From contig QXCR01000023.1 of the NCBI GenBank assembly GCA_004380135.1, positions 127,224-191,223 on the forward strand: a stretch of 64,000 nucleotides of DNA, in the 5' to 3' direction. The DNA is from Stemphylium vesicarium. Taxonomy: Eukaryota; Ascomycota; Dothideomycetes; Pleosporales; Pleosporaceae. The notes beneath the pieces are model-generated. The model was not told the DNA's origin. It searched no databases and worked only from the letters and a program-made list of their open reading frames with translations. The translations under genes were made by a program, and so were the position numbers. This document shows, one piece after another, positions 31,116 to 41,834 of the stretch. The first letter of the stretch is position 1; each line of letters begins with the position of its first letter.

Positions 31116-32951
31116 TTAGTACCAATCCTGACCTCTCCTTTGGCGACCCGTAGAAGAACTAGCATACATGCCTCTTTTAGCCGTTCGCATGCCCATCCTA
31201 CAAAGACCTGAGAGATGTTGTACTCCAGCCAGCAATCCATCAATCACCTGCACATCCTCGCCCACCGCCTCCCCAACAGCAGTCTTCATATTCGTCATGC
31301 CCGCGCACCCCAGTGTGAGGGTATCCGCACCATCTTCAACAAGTCTCTTCGCTATATCGCACATTATATCCAGCACCTCTTTCTCCGGTTTAGATTTCAA
31401 CTCCAACACACCCAGATTACAGCTTCGTACACCGGCACAGAACGAGTCTAGACCATAGTCCTTCACGGAGTCGGCCAGGGTAAATTGCGAGCGCTGCGAT
31501 GTGGCGATGATACCGAAGCGGCCACCTAGTGTTCGAGCGGCAAACAGGGAAGCTTCCATTATACCAACGACGGGCTGAGATAGCTCTTCCCTTAGCATTT
31601 TTGTGAGCGCATGATCGCTGTAGCAGGCTATAAGGAACGCATCGTATTGGTCTGCAATGGGTATGATGGCCCGTGCTGCAGCTGCGGCAGACATGATGTT
31701 GTCAAAATTACCCTCAATTGCCGATGGCGCGGGCTTGGGTGCAGTGAAGCCGTACACAGTGACGTCGGGCGATAGGGTTGGTTTCAGCATCTCTAGGCAG
31801 GCGTTCGTCATTGATTCGGTCGCATTAGGGTTGCATACCAGAATCCGGATCTGCTTGGACGAGTTCGATCCCTTTACAGATCGCATCTGCGTGTTAGGGT
31901 CGAGGTTCGTTGTGCTGTTTGCGGCATCATCATTATCGGTGGAAATTGCGGGCGGTGGAGGTTCAACCACCCCCGTTTGCGAGGTCAAAATGCCGTAGTG
32001 TTCTGTTCGACGATGTCTCGCAAAATCAAACGTTCTTGTCTTGCCAGGCAGGCACCGATCAAGGTCGCAATCCGCAATGATGACTTCGTCTTCCTCGGTT
32101 TCGCTCTCCGCTATGATCTTTCCATCTGGTCCGACGATGGTTGAGCCACCAATCAGGTCGTACTTCCCATCGTCTAACCCACACCTTGCCGCGCTGACCG
32201 AGAAACAAGAATTAGTGTACGAATGTGCCTGCATGACCAGCTTGTGATGAAAGACGGCCTCAATACGCGCCTCCTCTGGAGTCATATCTGCAGATGATCC
32301 CCACATCTGTGGTGCGAAGCCCGCCGTGTTAAACCCAGTGAGAACGACTTCGACTCCTTGAAGACCTAGGCATCTCCACGCCTCGGCCCAGCGTCTATCG
32401 TTGCATATCATCATTCCAAAGATAGGGGCGTCTTGTGAAGATAAGGCATCGGATCTACCTGGGACACGAAATGCTTTGAAACCCAGATTGCCTGGCTTAA
32501 AATATCGCTTCTCGAGTTGATTGACAGCATCCGGCTCTGGAAAAGGCTCGAAGTCTCCTGGCAGGTGTATCTTCCGATATTTGGAGAGAATAGAGCCTGA
32601 TTTGGCGCTATAATAGACACAAGCATTGTAATGTTCGCCGTCATCAGTCGCCTCCGCAAAACCGATGCAGATGTCAACGCCGAGCTCTTTTGCTTTGTCG
32701 AAGATGAGTCTGGTGTTTTTGGCAGTGAGAATATCACCGTGCTCAAAGAACGACTCAAGCTCTTCCTCGTCGGTAAAGAGATAGCGTGGGAAGAATGTCG
32801 TAAAAGTACATTCTGGGAATAATACCAGTTGCGCGCCTTGCGAAGCGGCTTTTTCGAGTAAGGCTATAAGCCTGTTGAGAGTATTCTGTCTGGCATCGGT
32901 GCGATGGACTGCGCCTACTTGGGCAGCGGCAATGCGAATTGTGCGAGGCAT
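31116..32951 (-). CDS. N-carbamoylase-hydantoin racemase fusion protein
   Basis: Single exon; the ATG at 32949-32951 gives 611 residues. Residues 1-300 form a carbon-nitrogen hydrolase (nitrilase superfamily) of the N-carbamoyl-D-amino-acid amidohydrolase type: catalytic Glu47 in LVLFPECTF, Lys127 in KYRKIHLPG and Cys183 in MMICNDRRW, close to the positions in bacterial carbamoylases. After a Ser/Thr/Asn-rich linker (about 330-370), residues about 375-590 form an Asp/Glu/hydantoin racemase domain: RILVCNPNATESMT, the first Cys in FLIACYSDHALTK, VVGIMEASLFAARTLG and the second Cys in LTLGCAGMTN. Both cysteines of the two-base racemase mechanism are present. The predicted job is to racemise 5-substituted hydantoins (or similar) and hydrolyse N-carbamoyl-D-amino acids to D-amino acids, CO2 and ammonia. 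No hydantoinase lies beside it. The C-terminal 20 residues are basic. Confidence 0.88.
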   Translation of the reverse strand: MPRTIRIAAAQVGAVHRTDARQNTLNRLIALLEKAASQGAQLVLFPECTFTTFFPRYLFTDEEELESFFEHGDILTAKNTRLIFDKAKELGVDICIGFAEATDDGEHYNACVYYSAKSGSILSKYRKIHLPGDFEPFPEPDAVNQLEKRYFKPGNLGFKAFRVPGRSDALSSQDAPIFGMMICNDRRWAEAWRCLGLQGVEVVLTGFNTAGFAPQMWGSSADMTPEEARIEAVFHHKLVMQAHSYTNSCFSVSAARCGLDDGKYDLIGGSTIVGPDGKIIAESETEEDEVIIADCDLDRCLPGKTRTFDFARHRRTEHYGILTSQTGVVEPPPPAISTDNDDAANSTTNLDPNTQMRSVKGSNSSKQIRILVCNPNATESMTNACLEMLKPTLSPDVTVYGFTAPKPAPSAIEGNFDNIMSAAAAARAIIPIADQYDAFLIACYSDHALTKMLREELSQPVVGIMEASLFAARTLGGRFGIIATSQRSQFTLADSVKDYGLDSFCAGVRSCNLGVLELKSKPEKEVLDIMCDIAKRLVEDGADTLTLGCAGMTNMKTAVGEAVGEDVQVIDGLLAGVQHLSGLCRMGMRTAKRGMYASSSTGRQRRGQDWY

Positions 32952-34215
32952 GTTCTCAAATTGTAGTGGGGAAGTCAAGTAGGTAATAGAAAAACTTTGC
33001 TGATTCGAAAGGAAACCCTGCAATTATATTTCATTCTGAGAGTGGGACCTGTTCATAGTGGATAAGTGGTGGTGTTGAGGCTTCGACGATAAGGGCGGGG
33101 AAGGTTGACCATCCTATGTAAGCTTAGCGTCCCCCGCACTTATCAGTACCCTTATCCTCGACTCCGCAGCGCTCATTGTCCCTATCTTTCCTTCACTCCG
33201 ACACTGAGCTTCTGCTGTTTTTCGGGTTTGAACTGTCGGGAAGAGACACACCCGCCTTCGCGAAACCGTGCGCCGACAAGAACCGCGCCTACTTGTTTCA
33301 ACACCACTCACCAGTCCCGAGCGTGCCTAGCACGGCCTCAAAGAACAGAACGTCATGTTTACGCGCTGTATTTAGAGAGAAAGATGGCCAGGTTCTTTCT
33401 GTTGCCTTGAGAAGCGCTGCAGACAGGTCTGTTTCTTCACGACCATGCAGAAGCTGCCTAGGTTGTCAGCTTTCGAATGATGCACGTACGATGCCATTCG
33501 AGGGGTTCAAGGCTATTCCCCCACCCAGTGCTCTGGCCGGCTTTTCAATCGCAGATTCCCGGGTAAATCTTGGAGATCGCGGCCGTTACTACAATTGCGT
33601 CCATTTCCGTCCGGACTGATCTCAGAATGAGCATGCATGCTATCCTGTTGCTAATGATAGAACATCGCGGCCACTGGTACCTAATTCCAGGTAAGATGAA
33701 ACGCCTTTTCTGGGACATTTCTCTCTCTGAGTGTCTCCGCGTGACACAAAATGGAAGTAAACTGGAGCTGAGCGATGATCTGCAATGCAAGGCCAACATT
33801 ACGGGGCGGATCAGCCGCACTACCCGGCATGGCGCACGCGAAGTCTACAGACACCACTCACGAGCATAAATTATCTGTGCTAAACTGCAGGGATCATGAC
33901 TTCAGTGCGTTGTCTACGAACCAATGCAGAAATGGTTCAGAATGATACGAGTGCCAAGACTCAGGCCGGCAAGAACGTCGTCAACGTTGTTATTCTGTGT
34001 TGCATCCTTCGGTAAGGCGTACCGAGTTGCTTCGCGTAACGGCGCAGATAATGAGATTGGACAAGAATGACGTAGACAGGGGATCTTACGGAGCTGTCAC
34101 ACCAAGGCGTAAAACAAGAAGAGCATAAAGAGGCATCGTGAGCTTCTATCCCGCAGCTCTTCCACACCCACATACCTCCACCCACGTGCAACAACCACCG
34201 AATCCGCCTTTCACC
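32952..34215. other. 1.26-kb intergenic region, divergent
   Basis: Separates the divergently transcribed fusion gene and the GPI-type protein gene, so it holds both promoters. A plus-strand open frame at 33176-33619 has no recognised domain and unlikely composition. No RNA gene or repeat is seen. Confidence 0.4.
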
Positions 34216-35165
34216 ATGGCATTCCCAGCCTATCGCCTCAAGGCCTTGTTCTTGACGGCCACTTTCCTGGCAACATCAACAATCGCCCAAAACTCAACCA
34301 ATCTGACTTTCGAGCCATCAGGCTGCGGCATGAACAAAGGCTACAACGTCCCCGTCAACGCCTCAGGCTCAACCAACGCAACCGACTCCTACGTCTCCGT
34401 CACCCTCGGCGACGAACGCGACAACAACCGCACGTCCTCCCCCTGGCTCTACGGCTACCTTAGCGTACCCGAAAACAGCACGCGACGAACATGCATGTAC
34501 ATGTTCGCCCCCATCGCCGGCACCACAGAAGGCGACGAGTCCAACGGCTGTTCCGGCATCATCAGCCAAAAATGCATCGACTACATGCAGCGCGAGTTGC
34601 AGATGCCGATGTGGTCCTTCAACGACCCGGAGCCCGACGATATACCTTGTCCCAGCCTCGACAGCAACAGCGACGAGTACGAGGATGCGTGTGGCGATGT
34701 TGGGTTTGGAACAAGGATCGTGAGCAGTAAGTTTTCTTGCAAATCACCTTTTTGCACCGGTATTCTGAGTCAAGATTGCTTACGATGAACACAGCAAGTG
34801 TACTCAACACGACAAACACGACGTGTGCGTACTCTGCGCTTCCAGAGGGGGTCGATTGGGACCTTCCCGATGGCTACAAGACGTTTCTCATGTACGGTAT
34901 TGGTGTTGATCCTTACAGTACTGACGTCGATGATTACACGGATTACGAACGCGCGGGCAATGAGCCGGTGCCTTTTGTCGTTGCTTCCATTGGCGAGGAT
35001 GGCCAGAGCCCGAGTACGCAAGTCATTTGTGTGGCGCCTAACCAAGCTATAGAGGGTAGTCATGAGATTCCGGACGAGTCGGGTGCGAGCCTGGCTTGGA
35101 GGGGAGCAGGTGGTATGGCTGTGCTGATGGCAGCCGTTGTGGCGGCGTCACTTGTGATTGTTTAA
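34216..35165 (+). CDS. Secreted, probably GPI-anchored, Cys-containing protein
   Basis: Exons 34216-34726 and 34795-35165 with a 68-nt intron (GTAAGT...AACACAG, phase 1) give 293 residues. The N-terminus has a clear signal peptide (LKALFLTATFLATSTIAQ, cleavage probably after the Ala before QNSTN). The mature part is Asn/Thr-rich with many N-glycosylation sequons (NSTN, NLTF, NASG, NATD, NRTS, NSTR, NTTNTT) and about ten cysteines. The C-terminus has a small-residue omega-site region (DESGASLAWRGAG) followed by a hydrophobic tail (MAVLMAAVVAASLVIV) and no charged end, the pattern for GPI attachment. The sequence belongs to no domain family I recognise. It is probably a cell-wall or plasma-membrane surface protein. 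Confidence 0.75.
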
Positions 35166-35365
35166 CATGCTACAAGATGAATGATACCAAGTACTTTTCT
35201 TCGTCCACGTCTTTCCATGGAGTTGTGTGTGCTACCTTCTATTGAACGATGTATGTACCAGTGAGCCCAGAAGTAACTCTACCTCCACCGCACTAAGGAT
35301 TCAAGTGCATCGAAACCGCCCAGATCGCAATAGTCACCCTCTCTCGGCGGTACTCATCCTCATCA

Positions 35366-36780
35366 TCATCCCAAACAGAATACCTGATCGTCGAAACGTT
35401 CCTCATCTCTGTGCCTGTCTCCTGCATTTTCGCCTTCGTCATCGGCCACTGTCCCCTCTGAACTCCAGTGTACGGAAGATACGCCTGAACCATCCGAGAA
35501 CCTGAAGATAGGCTCGAAGGCAGGCTGTTCGGGTTCTTCGGATGTCAGCTCGCCATCTAGACTGCCATAGCGTGCTTCGTCTCGTACTCTGTTCATATAA
35601 TACGTGTATGCTTCCTCGTCCTCTACTAGATTAAAGTACTCTTCATCCTGGACTGGACTGCCATACCGCATCATGTCCTGCAAACGGTTGTTTTCTTCCC
35701 AATCAATATACAGCTCTCCATCACCCATGTCAAGGTCATCTTCTTCTTCATCCACATCAGGGTCCTCTTCTTCATCCACATCAGGGTCCTCCTCTTCATC
35801 CACATCAGGGTCCTCCTCTTCATCCGCGGAATCCCAACCCATCTCCGCTACAGCCGCTCTCACCGCCGGCCAGCCGACTTTCTCCCTGTGTTTGAGAAGC
35901 TCCATCATCTGCAGTGCCCAGTTCATCGCCTCTTTCAGATTGTACAACTGCGCGCTCGTGTTGTGCATCGTGTAATCCCATCCTTCTTCCCCCACCCTCG
36001 TCGGGAACGAGGTCAGTAGCCTACGTTGGCCTTTGTTGAAGTGGTATACTACGCATCGCCTTGCTTCTTCCTCCGACAGGCCGAATTCTGTGTAAAGTGT
36101 GCGAAGCAGTGTCGAAGTACGACCGGCAATCTTGTCGATGCGCCTCATGATGAGGGGCTTGACGCGTTTACATATTCTGGTGCTTTCGGCTTTGAAGATG
36201 GATCGTGCGATTTCGAGAGGGGTGAGGTGCCACTGTTTGATGTTTTTCGGAATACCATGACCGTCGAGGGGGAGTTGGGCGAGATATTTGAAGTCTAACT
36301 AGTCCTCGTCACAAGGCTCGTTGTCCTTGAAAAAGCCACGGAGCTGAGTGAAAAGCCGGTCGATGGGTAGCTTAGTATAGCGGTCTTCCTTGGAGCGCCA
36401 CTCTTCCATAATAATAGCAATCTTGGGCTCTAGTTCTTGTAGCACCCTCAACGGCTCGCAGGCTGCTTGTTACATGACGCCTAGTTCTGTTACAGTCTTA
36501 TCGGCCTCGTGTGTCCTAATACATAGCGCTTCCGCGCGAGCTTCTATGCCGAAGCGGATGAGCTCGGTCCTGCAGGAAGGGCAAGATCGTCGTGGAGCAG
36601 GGGTCTCCATGTCATCGGTGATCCATGCGCAGATGCAGTCCCTAAGGTAGATGTGACCGCAGTGTCGGACTTTGACTACAGCGTCATGGGTGTCGACGTG
36701 GTTCGAGCTTCACTGGCGATAATAGTGGTGGATATACCAGCTTGAGTCGCAGTTTCGGCGTTGTTTTGTCGTAATGACTG
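35366..36780 (-). pseudogene. RING-like gene with three in-frame stop codons
   Basis: One continuous minus-strand frame encodes an upstream half RING (VVKVRHCGHIYLRDC, then RRSCPSCRTELI, the CxHxxxxC and CPxC half of a C3HC4 finger), a helical middle part (RICKRVKPLIMRRIDKIAG; EEARRCVVYHFNKGQRRLL) and an acidic C-terminal region ending at 35366. It is interrupted by TGA (36710-36712), TAA (36470-36472) and TAG (36299-36301), all in the same frame. The part from the ATG at 36148 alone is open for 260 residues and could still be expressed as a shorter protein. The first Cys pair of the RING is not found. A 24-bp tandem repeat inside codes for EEDPDVDE. Alternatively introns could remove the stops, but I see no good sites around all three. 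Confidence 0.5.
35744..35815. repeat. 24-bp tandem repeat, three copies, coding for an acidic octapeptide
   Basis: Three near-identical 24-bp units (two starting TTCTTCATCC, one CTCTTCATCC on the plus strand), followed by a partial fourth. On the minus strand they encode repeated EEDPDVDE. Copies differ by single bases only, which suggests recent expansion. Confidence 0.85.
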
Positions 36781-38028
36781 AGGTTGCTGTTCTCCGACAA
36801 GGCCCAAGTAGCATATCGCGCACTCCTCACCTTTAGGTGGGGTACGGACGGGTCGAAGCGTCTGGGTGAGGAATTCGACGTAGCTTTTACTGGGCTACAA
36901 CTTCATCTTCGATATGACCATGGAGACAAGACCAGTAAGGTAAGGAAAGCGCTCTGTGAGAGTGAGCAACCGCTGGTGTGAGATTCCTGCTGGGGTGTTT
37001 AAAGTACTGCGAATTTCTGTGCGTGAAAGCGGATGACGCGCCTCCAAATCACGTGTAGCAGGTTCGAGAACGCTCGTGGGTTCACGGTGAACGCATGAGG
37101 ATCCCTATAATGATTGCGCATGACCTCAGCTTTCACGGAGTGAAAAGTCATGATCCTGGCAGAAATTAGTTAGCCCGACCACAAGTCTCATAGGATAAAG
37201 CACAGATCTTGCTTTGTCTCGGAAGATCTGATGCATTCGCTCGTTTGTCGCAAACTGCCCACGAATATAGCGAAACTGGGATGATGAGAAGGGTGAAGTC
37301 TCGCAGTTTACTTGAGGTCCTGTCGAAGTCAGATCGTAGATTGCGGTCTGATTGGAACAGTCGATATGAGTTAGTTGGAGAGCATTGTATAGCGACGTTA
37401 TCGAGACAATTGGATTGCGACGTTGCTACGGCAATTCTCAAGCTCTGTTGAGGTTGGCTCTTTGTTCCATCTTTTCGTGCCATGATACACACCACAGGAT
37501 ATGAGATGTTTGATGTTTACGCCAGGCCATGTGCATTTCGATCGGCGGTCACAACCTCTTGTGGGCGGGGCAAGGACAGACTTGTATAGACATTTCTCCA
37601 AACTAAAACAGTTCGCTAGATAGAAGATGAGGACCGCCAATGGCCGCCGACAATACTGCCGTGTTGTGGGATGTCGTGTTGTGGTCGAGAAAGGCGGTGT
37701 CTCGTCGCGACAATCTGCCCTGTTTCTCCGCGCCCAGCCTTCGCGGCGTCTGGGCAGTCGCGAATCGCGTCGTCCCCGCCAACTCACAGACCTTCAGCTC
37801 CCCCAGCTCTCAGCTCTTCCTCTCATCTCATCTGCTCTCCGCAGCAACCCACAACCCCAATTGCATTCTGCATCTCGTGAAGACCGGACGCGTACTAGCT
37901 ATTCTTACTTTCCGTTTCCGCGGTACACCTGTGGGGCTAAGTCAGAGCTGTAGTGAGCTCCAGGGTCACCTTCCAGCACCCACCAACCACAGCTCCAGCA
38001 CTCCCGATTAGCCGGAATCCTTTCCACC
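36781..38028. other. 1.25-kb region upstream of the CAX gene
   Basis: Contains the promoter and probably a long 5' leader of the exchanger gene; the last 300 nt are C/T-rich. Open frames overlapping the leader at 37627-38011 are in different frames and look like chance. No other gene is recognised. Confidence 0.4.
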
Positions 38029-39632
38029 ATGCCTTCCAACAATCACGGGCATGATAGCTCGCATAACGTGTCGCGCGTGCTATACGATAACCACCGCAAC
38101 AACAACTCTGAATCTACGCCTTTGCTAGGAGCCGTTCACAACATCATTCCCTCGCACATCCATCCCGATGGTGAGAGCGGTCGCAAGGGCTTCCATCCAT
38201 CGCATTTCATTAATGTAGCATGGCGTTCTGGCAGCAATGCTGCCAAGTGGACTAACCTGCTATGGCCTTTTGTCATTGTCGCTATTGTACTGCACTTTGC
38301 GGCACCAGGACTGCCTATTGCGATTTTCGCTACCAGTTACATTGCTATGGTGCCTGTGGCCAACCTTTTGGGTTTCGCGGGCCAGGAGTTTGCCAGGAAG
38401 ATGCCCAAGGTGTCTGGTATCTTGATTGAGACTGCGTTCGGATCGATTGTGGAGATTATTCTCTTCATTATCCTCATTGCGAAGCATCAACAGAATGATG
38501 GATCTTCGGAGCATGGAAACCTCATTCCTGTCATTCAGGCTGCCATCTTGGGATCTATTCTTACCAACTTGCTCCTTTGCCTTGGACTGTAAGTTCCGCG
38601 ATCCGGGATACTGGATACACGTGCTGACATTTCTTACAGTTGCTTCTTCGTTGGTGGATTGAGGCAGATGAGCCAAAAGTTCCATGAGTCTATCAGCGAA
38701 GTTGGCAGTGGTCTGTTGCTCGTTGCTGGCTTTGGTCTTCTCATTCCTTCCGCCTACTACTCTGCACTCAAGGGCTCGGCTGTTGAGAAAGCCTCCAAGC
38801 ACCACGAGTTCACCGAGAAGATCCTGCAGCACAACGTCCTTCGGATCAGCCAAGTCACCTCAATCCTGCTGATCATCGCTTTCTTCATGTAAGATAGATT
38901 CCTTGTAGATGCCATGTCCCTCACTAATCCTTTCCAGCTTCATCTGGTACAACGCACGCTCACAGCACTCGATCTTCGACGAGGTACTAGAGGCTGATGA
39001 ACATCGCGATCTGGACCACCATGAAGATCTCGCCAAGCCCAAGTTCACCATGACCGAATGCGCAGTCGCGCTAGTCTTCTCCCTCGCCCTCGTCACCCTC
39101 CTCGCCGTCTTCCTTGTCGAGCGTATCGAAGATGTCGTTGAAAATGGCGTTCCGGACCAATTCCTCGGCCTAATTTTGCTTCCTCTAGTCGAAAAGGCTG
39201 CTGAGCACTTGACTGCCATTGACGAAGCCTGGGATGGCCAGATTGTAAGTTAAACGTTTCTACCTTGACAAATTATCTCTAACGCTTCCCAGAACTTTGC
39301 GCTTTTCCACTGCATTGGCCCTTCCATCCAAACCGCTCTCTTCAACGCTCCCCTTGTCGTCATCGTCGGCTGGATCATGGGCAAGGACATGGATCTCAAC
39401 TTTGAAATCTTCATGATTGTCCTGCTCGTCCTTTCCATCATCGTTGTCGGCAACTTCCTCCGCGATGGCGCGTCGAACTACCTCGAGGGTGCTATGCTGA
39501 TTGTGAGTACTGTCATTTGATGAGGGAGAGAATGGCTGGCTAACATACTGATAGATTGTCTACGTCATTGTTGCTGTGGCTGCATGGTACTACCCTAACC
39601 CCGACGTTGCCACTTCCAATGGCGCGGAGTAA
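38029..39632 (+). CDS. Vacuolar Ca2+/H+ exchanger-like protein (CAX/Vcx1 family)
   Basis: Integral membrane cation/proton antiporter of the CaCA superfamily, expected in the vacuole or another endomembrane. Five exons (38029-38588, 38640-38888, 38938-39244, 39293-39502, 39555-39632) keep frame through four short introns (48-52 nt) and give 467 residues. About eleven hydrophobic segments are visible. The first alpha repeat reads ILIETAFGSIVEIILFIIL and the second LVEKAAEHLTAIDEAWDGQI; the acidic Glu of each is kept, but the canonical GNxxE of the first repeat is AFGSIVE here, and the second region continues CIGPSIQTALFNAPLVVIVG. The middle, DEVLEADEHRDLDHHEDLAKP, is the acidic/His-rich loop expected between the two halves. 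The changed motif suggests altered ion selectivity or a degenerate paralogue of the main Vcx1. Confidence 0.83.
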
Positions 39633-39838
39633 CCATGAGCACTTTGCACAGCTCACTTCAACGATTTCACCCAAGTTACAGGAATCCTCTTTGCCAGGTG
39701 GGTTCCCCCGAGTAGCAGTCGAATGCCATTACGATTGGAAGAATTAAGACATACCAAACTATGTATTGGCATTGTTCACTTCATGTTCATCACAGCATCT
39801 CTGTATAGTCCACGAACCAAGGTCAAAAGCATGTCATA

Positions 39839-39866
39839 TAGCATGAAATAGCATGGAATAGCATAG
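39839..39866. repeat. Short decamer repeat TAGCATGRAA
   Basis: Three consecutive copies of a TAGCATGRAA-like decamer, the last partial, in the convergent region between the exchanger and sedolisin genes. Too short to infer a function. Confidence 0.6.
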
Positions 39867-39922
39867 CTAAATCTCAAAGGCTACTCCATACACACTGCCT
39901 CTTGACTCCGCCATTTTATCTT

Positions 39923-41834
39923 TCAATAACCCCCATGGGCGCCAGCCAACTTGACCAGCTTAGGGAAATCCGGCGTACCAAACCCAGTAACCGGATCCCA
40001 GCCCTCGGTAACGGGGAAACCCTGCACATTACACCCATAACTAAACCCCTTTGTAATATCCGTCAAGCCCTTGTACCCCTTCTTATACAACCACGGGTTC
40101 AAAAAGCCGAGCGCGGGTTTCCCACTCGCAAGCAACGCATCGTTAACCAACGCAAAAATGCCCGCCGTAAGCGGACATGACGCCGAAGTACCAGAGATAG
40201 TACCCTCTGTGCCGTTCCAAAAGTACGCAAAGTACAGTCCTTGCGCTGCGAGATCGGGGTACCCGCGACCGGACTTGTTGTACAAGCCATCATACAAATC
40301 ACCAAGCGAGGTGACGTAAGCGGGTACAGACGCATCCTGGTACCAGGGTCGGGGGAAGTAATTGCTAAACCCGCTTCCACTGCTGTACAGATCACGGAAC
40401 CCAGCGCTGGTGTTGCGAGCAGCGCGGTACGCGCTCTCTTCTGGTTCGAAATTCATAGTCGCGCCGACGGACGTAACATACGGACATGACGCCGGGAACG
40501 CAGGCTGAAACTGGTATTTATTGGCGCCATCATTGGTGTAGCAAGTATCCGTACCGCCGAGCCCGCGGTCACCAGAGCTGAAAAACAGCGTCGTTCCCCT
40601 AGCACCGACTTGTGCGAATTGGCGGCACACGCGTGCAGCGTAGCTGGGGGGGATAGTTTGTTCGGGCTCGCCGTACGACGTCGATATGATACGTGGGATG
40701 GAGCGTTGGGTTAGCAGCCAATTTACCCACGCGAGGTAGGGTTCGTTTGTATTTGTGGGCGTGGAGATGTCGGGGACGAAAGGCGGTTGGCCGCCTGTTG
40801 AATACGATGTTATGGGCGTTTTCCAGCTTATGCCGCTGATGGCTTGCACGTCGAGGTTTGCTTCGCGGCTTATTCCCTCGACGGTGGATTGGTTGTAGGT
40901 TAGGGGTCCGTCTTGGGTGGGTCCGGCGTCGATGGAGATTTGCTTGAAGGCGTAGGCTTGCGAGACGGCTTCTGGACGGTATTTTTCTAGGAAGAGCTTG
41001 GTGTCGGGTCGGATGGGGATTTCGCCTAGGTAGTTCGTGAAGCCGATGCTGTTCTTGCGGCTCGCAGCGGTGTGGTACCATTTTGTCTTGTAGAGGGTTT
41101 GGAAACATTCGGGTGTTACGGATGTTACGTTGCAGACGGCTGAGATGGATGAGTTGCTGGGTGTGTGGTAGCTGGCTGGGACCTCGGCCGCTTCGTCGAC
41201 AAAGGTCGCGGCGTTGGCGGCGCCGCGGAAGAATGAGGTTGTGGGCTGCACGGTATCGATGTGGTCGTGGAGATGGCGCGGAAGAGACCACGCTGTGGTG
41301 CGAGCGACAACTGAGCCGTCCTTGTGCTTGTAGTTGTGGTACTCGGTGTCGAGCAGACTCTCCACCATCTCAATGGGAAGATGAACAATGACCCAGTCCT
41401 TGGCAGAGCTGTAGCCTAGGTCCTCGGTATTAATACCGCTCTCGCGAAGCCACTCGTGGACCAAGTCGTGGGTCTCTGAGCTAGGTTTAACAAGCTCATC
41501 GACCTCATCAGCGCTCAAATGATGGCCATAGCGAACATGGTCAGGGTCAGAGACTACCAAAAGTCAGCTTTGTTCTCTTCACCTTGAGCTTCAAGATCCT
41601 GACTCCGAATAACATACCCTCATGAAGATGGCGATCAAGCTCATCAAAGCGTCCCTGCTTCAAACCAATCTGCAGCTGAATCGTCTTTCCACCATGCGCA
41701 CGATCAAGCTTCGTCCACTCTCGGGGCACAAAATGCGTCTCCTTGACCACATACGGCGAGCGGGCCTGGATAGGCGACGCAAGCGCCTCACGCGCGGCAA
41801 CAGCAACCAACACAACAGACGCGAAGATCTGCAT
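39923..41834 (-). CDS. Sedolisin-family (S53) secreted serine-carboxyl peptidase
   Basis: Secreted acid protease of family S53 (tripeptidyl-peptidase/sedolisin type). Exons 41618-41834 and 39923-41553 with a 64-nt intron (GTATGT...GGTAG, phase 1) give 615 residues, the normal prepro-enzyme length. A signal peptide (MQIFASVVLVAVAAREALAS) is followed by the propeptide, which contains VSDPDHVRYGHHLSADEVDEL, the conserved S53 pro-domain motif. The catalytic Glu and Asp are in ISREANLDVQAIS, the oxyanion Asp in LFFSSGDRGLGG and the nucleophile Ser in ISGTSASCPLTAG. Ca2+ ligands are expected near LTDITKGFSYGC and GWDPVTGFGTPDF at the C-terminus, as in the family. TTTAAATAG-like sequence about 90 nt upstream may be its TATA box. 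Typical of saprotrophic or pathogenic fungi growing on protein at low pH. Confidence 0.93.

Noticed and set aside
33176..33619. 147-codon open frame with several cysteines as a zinc-cluster protein
   Set aside because: The Cys spacing does not fit Zn2Cys6 or any finger I know, and there is no supporting context.
34369..34569. Minus-strand open frame over the GPI-type protein gene
   Set aside because: It mirrors a coding exon with conserved signal peptide and sequons on the plus strand.
37627..38011. Overlapping open frames upstream of the exchanger gene as an extra N-terminal exon
   Set aside because: They are in different frames from the exchanger, C/T-rich like a leader, and the ATG at 38029 gives a normal CAX N-terminus.
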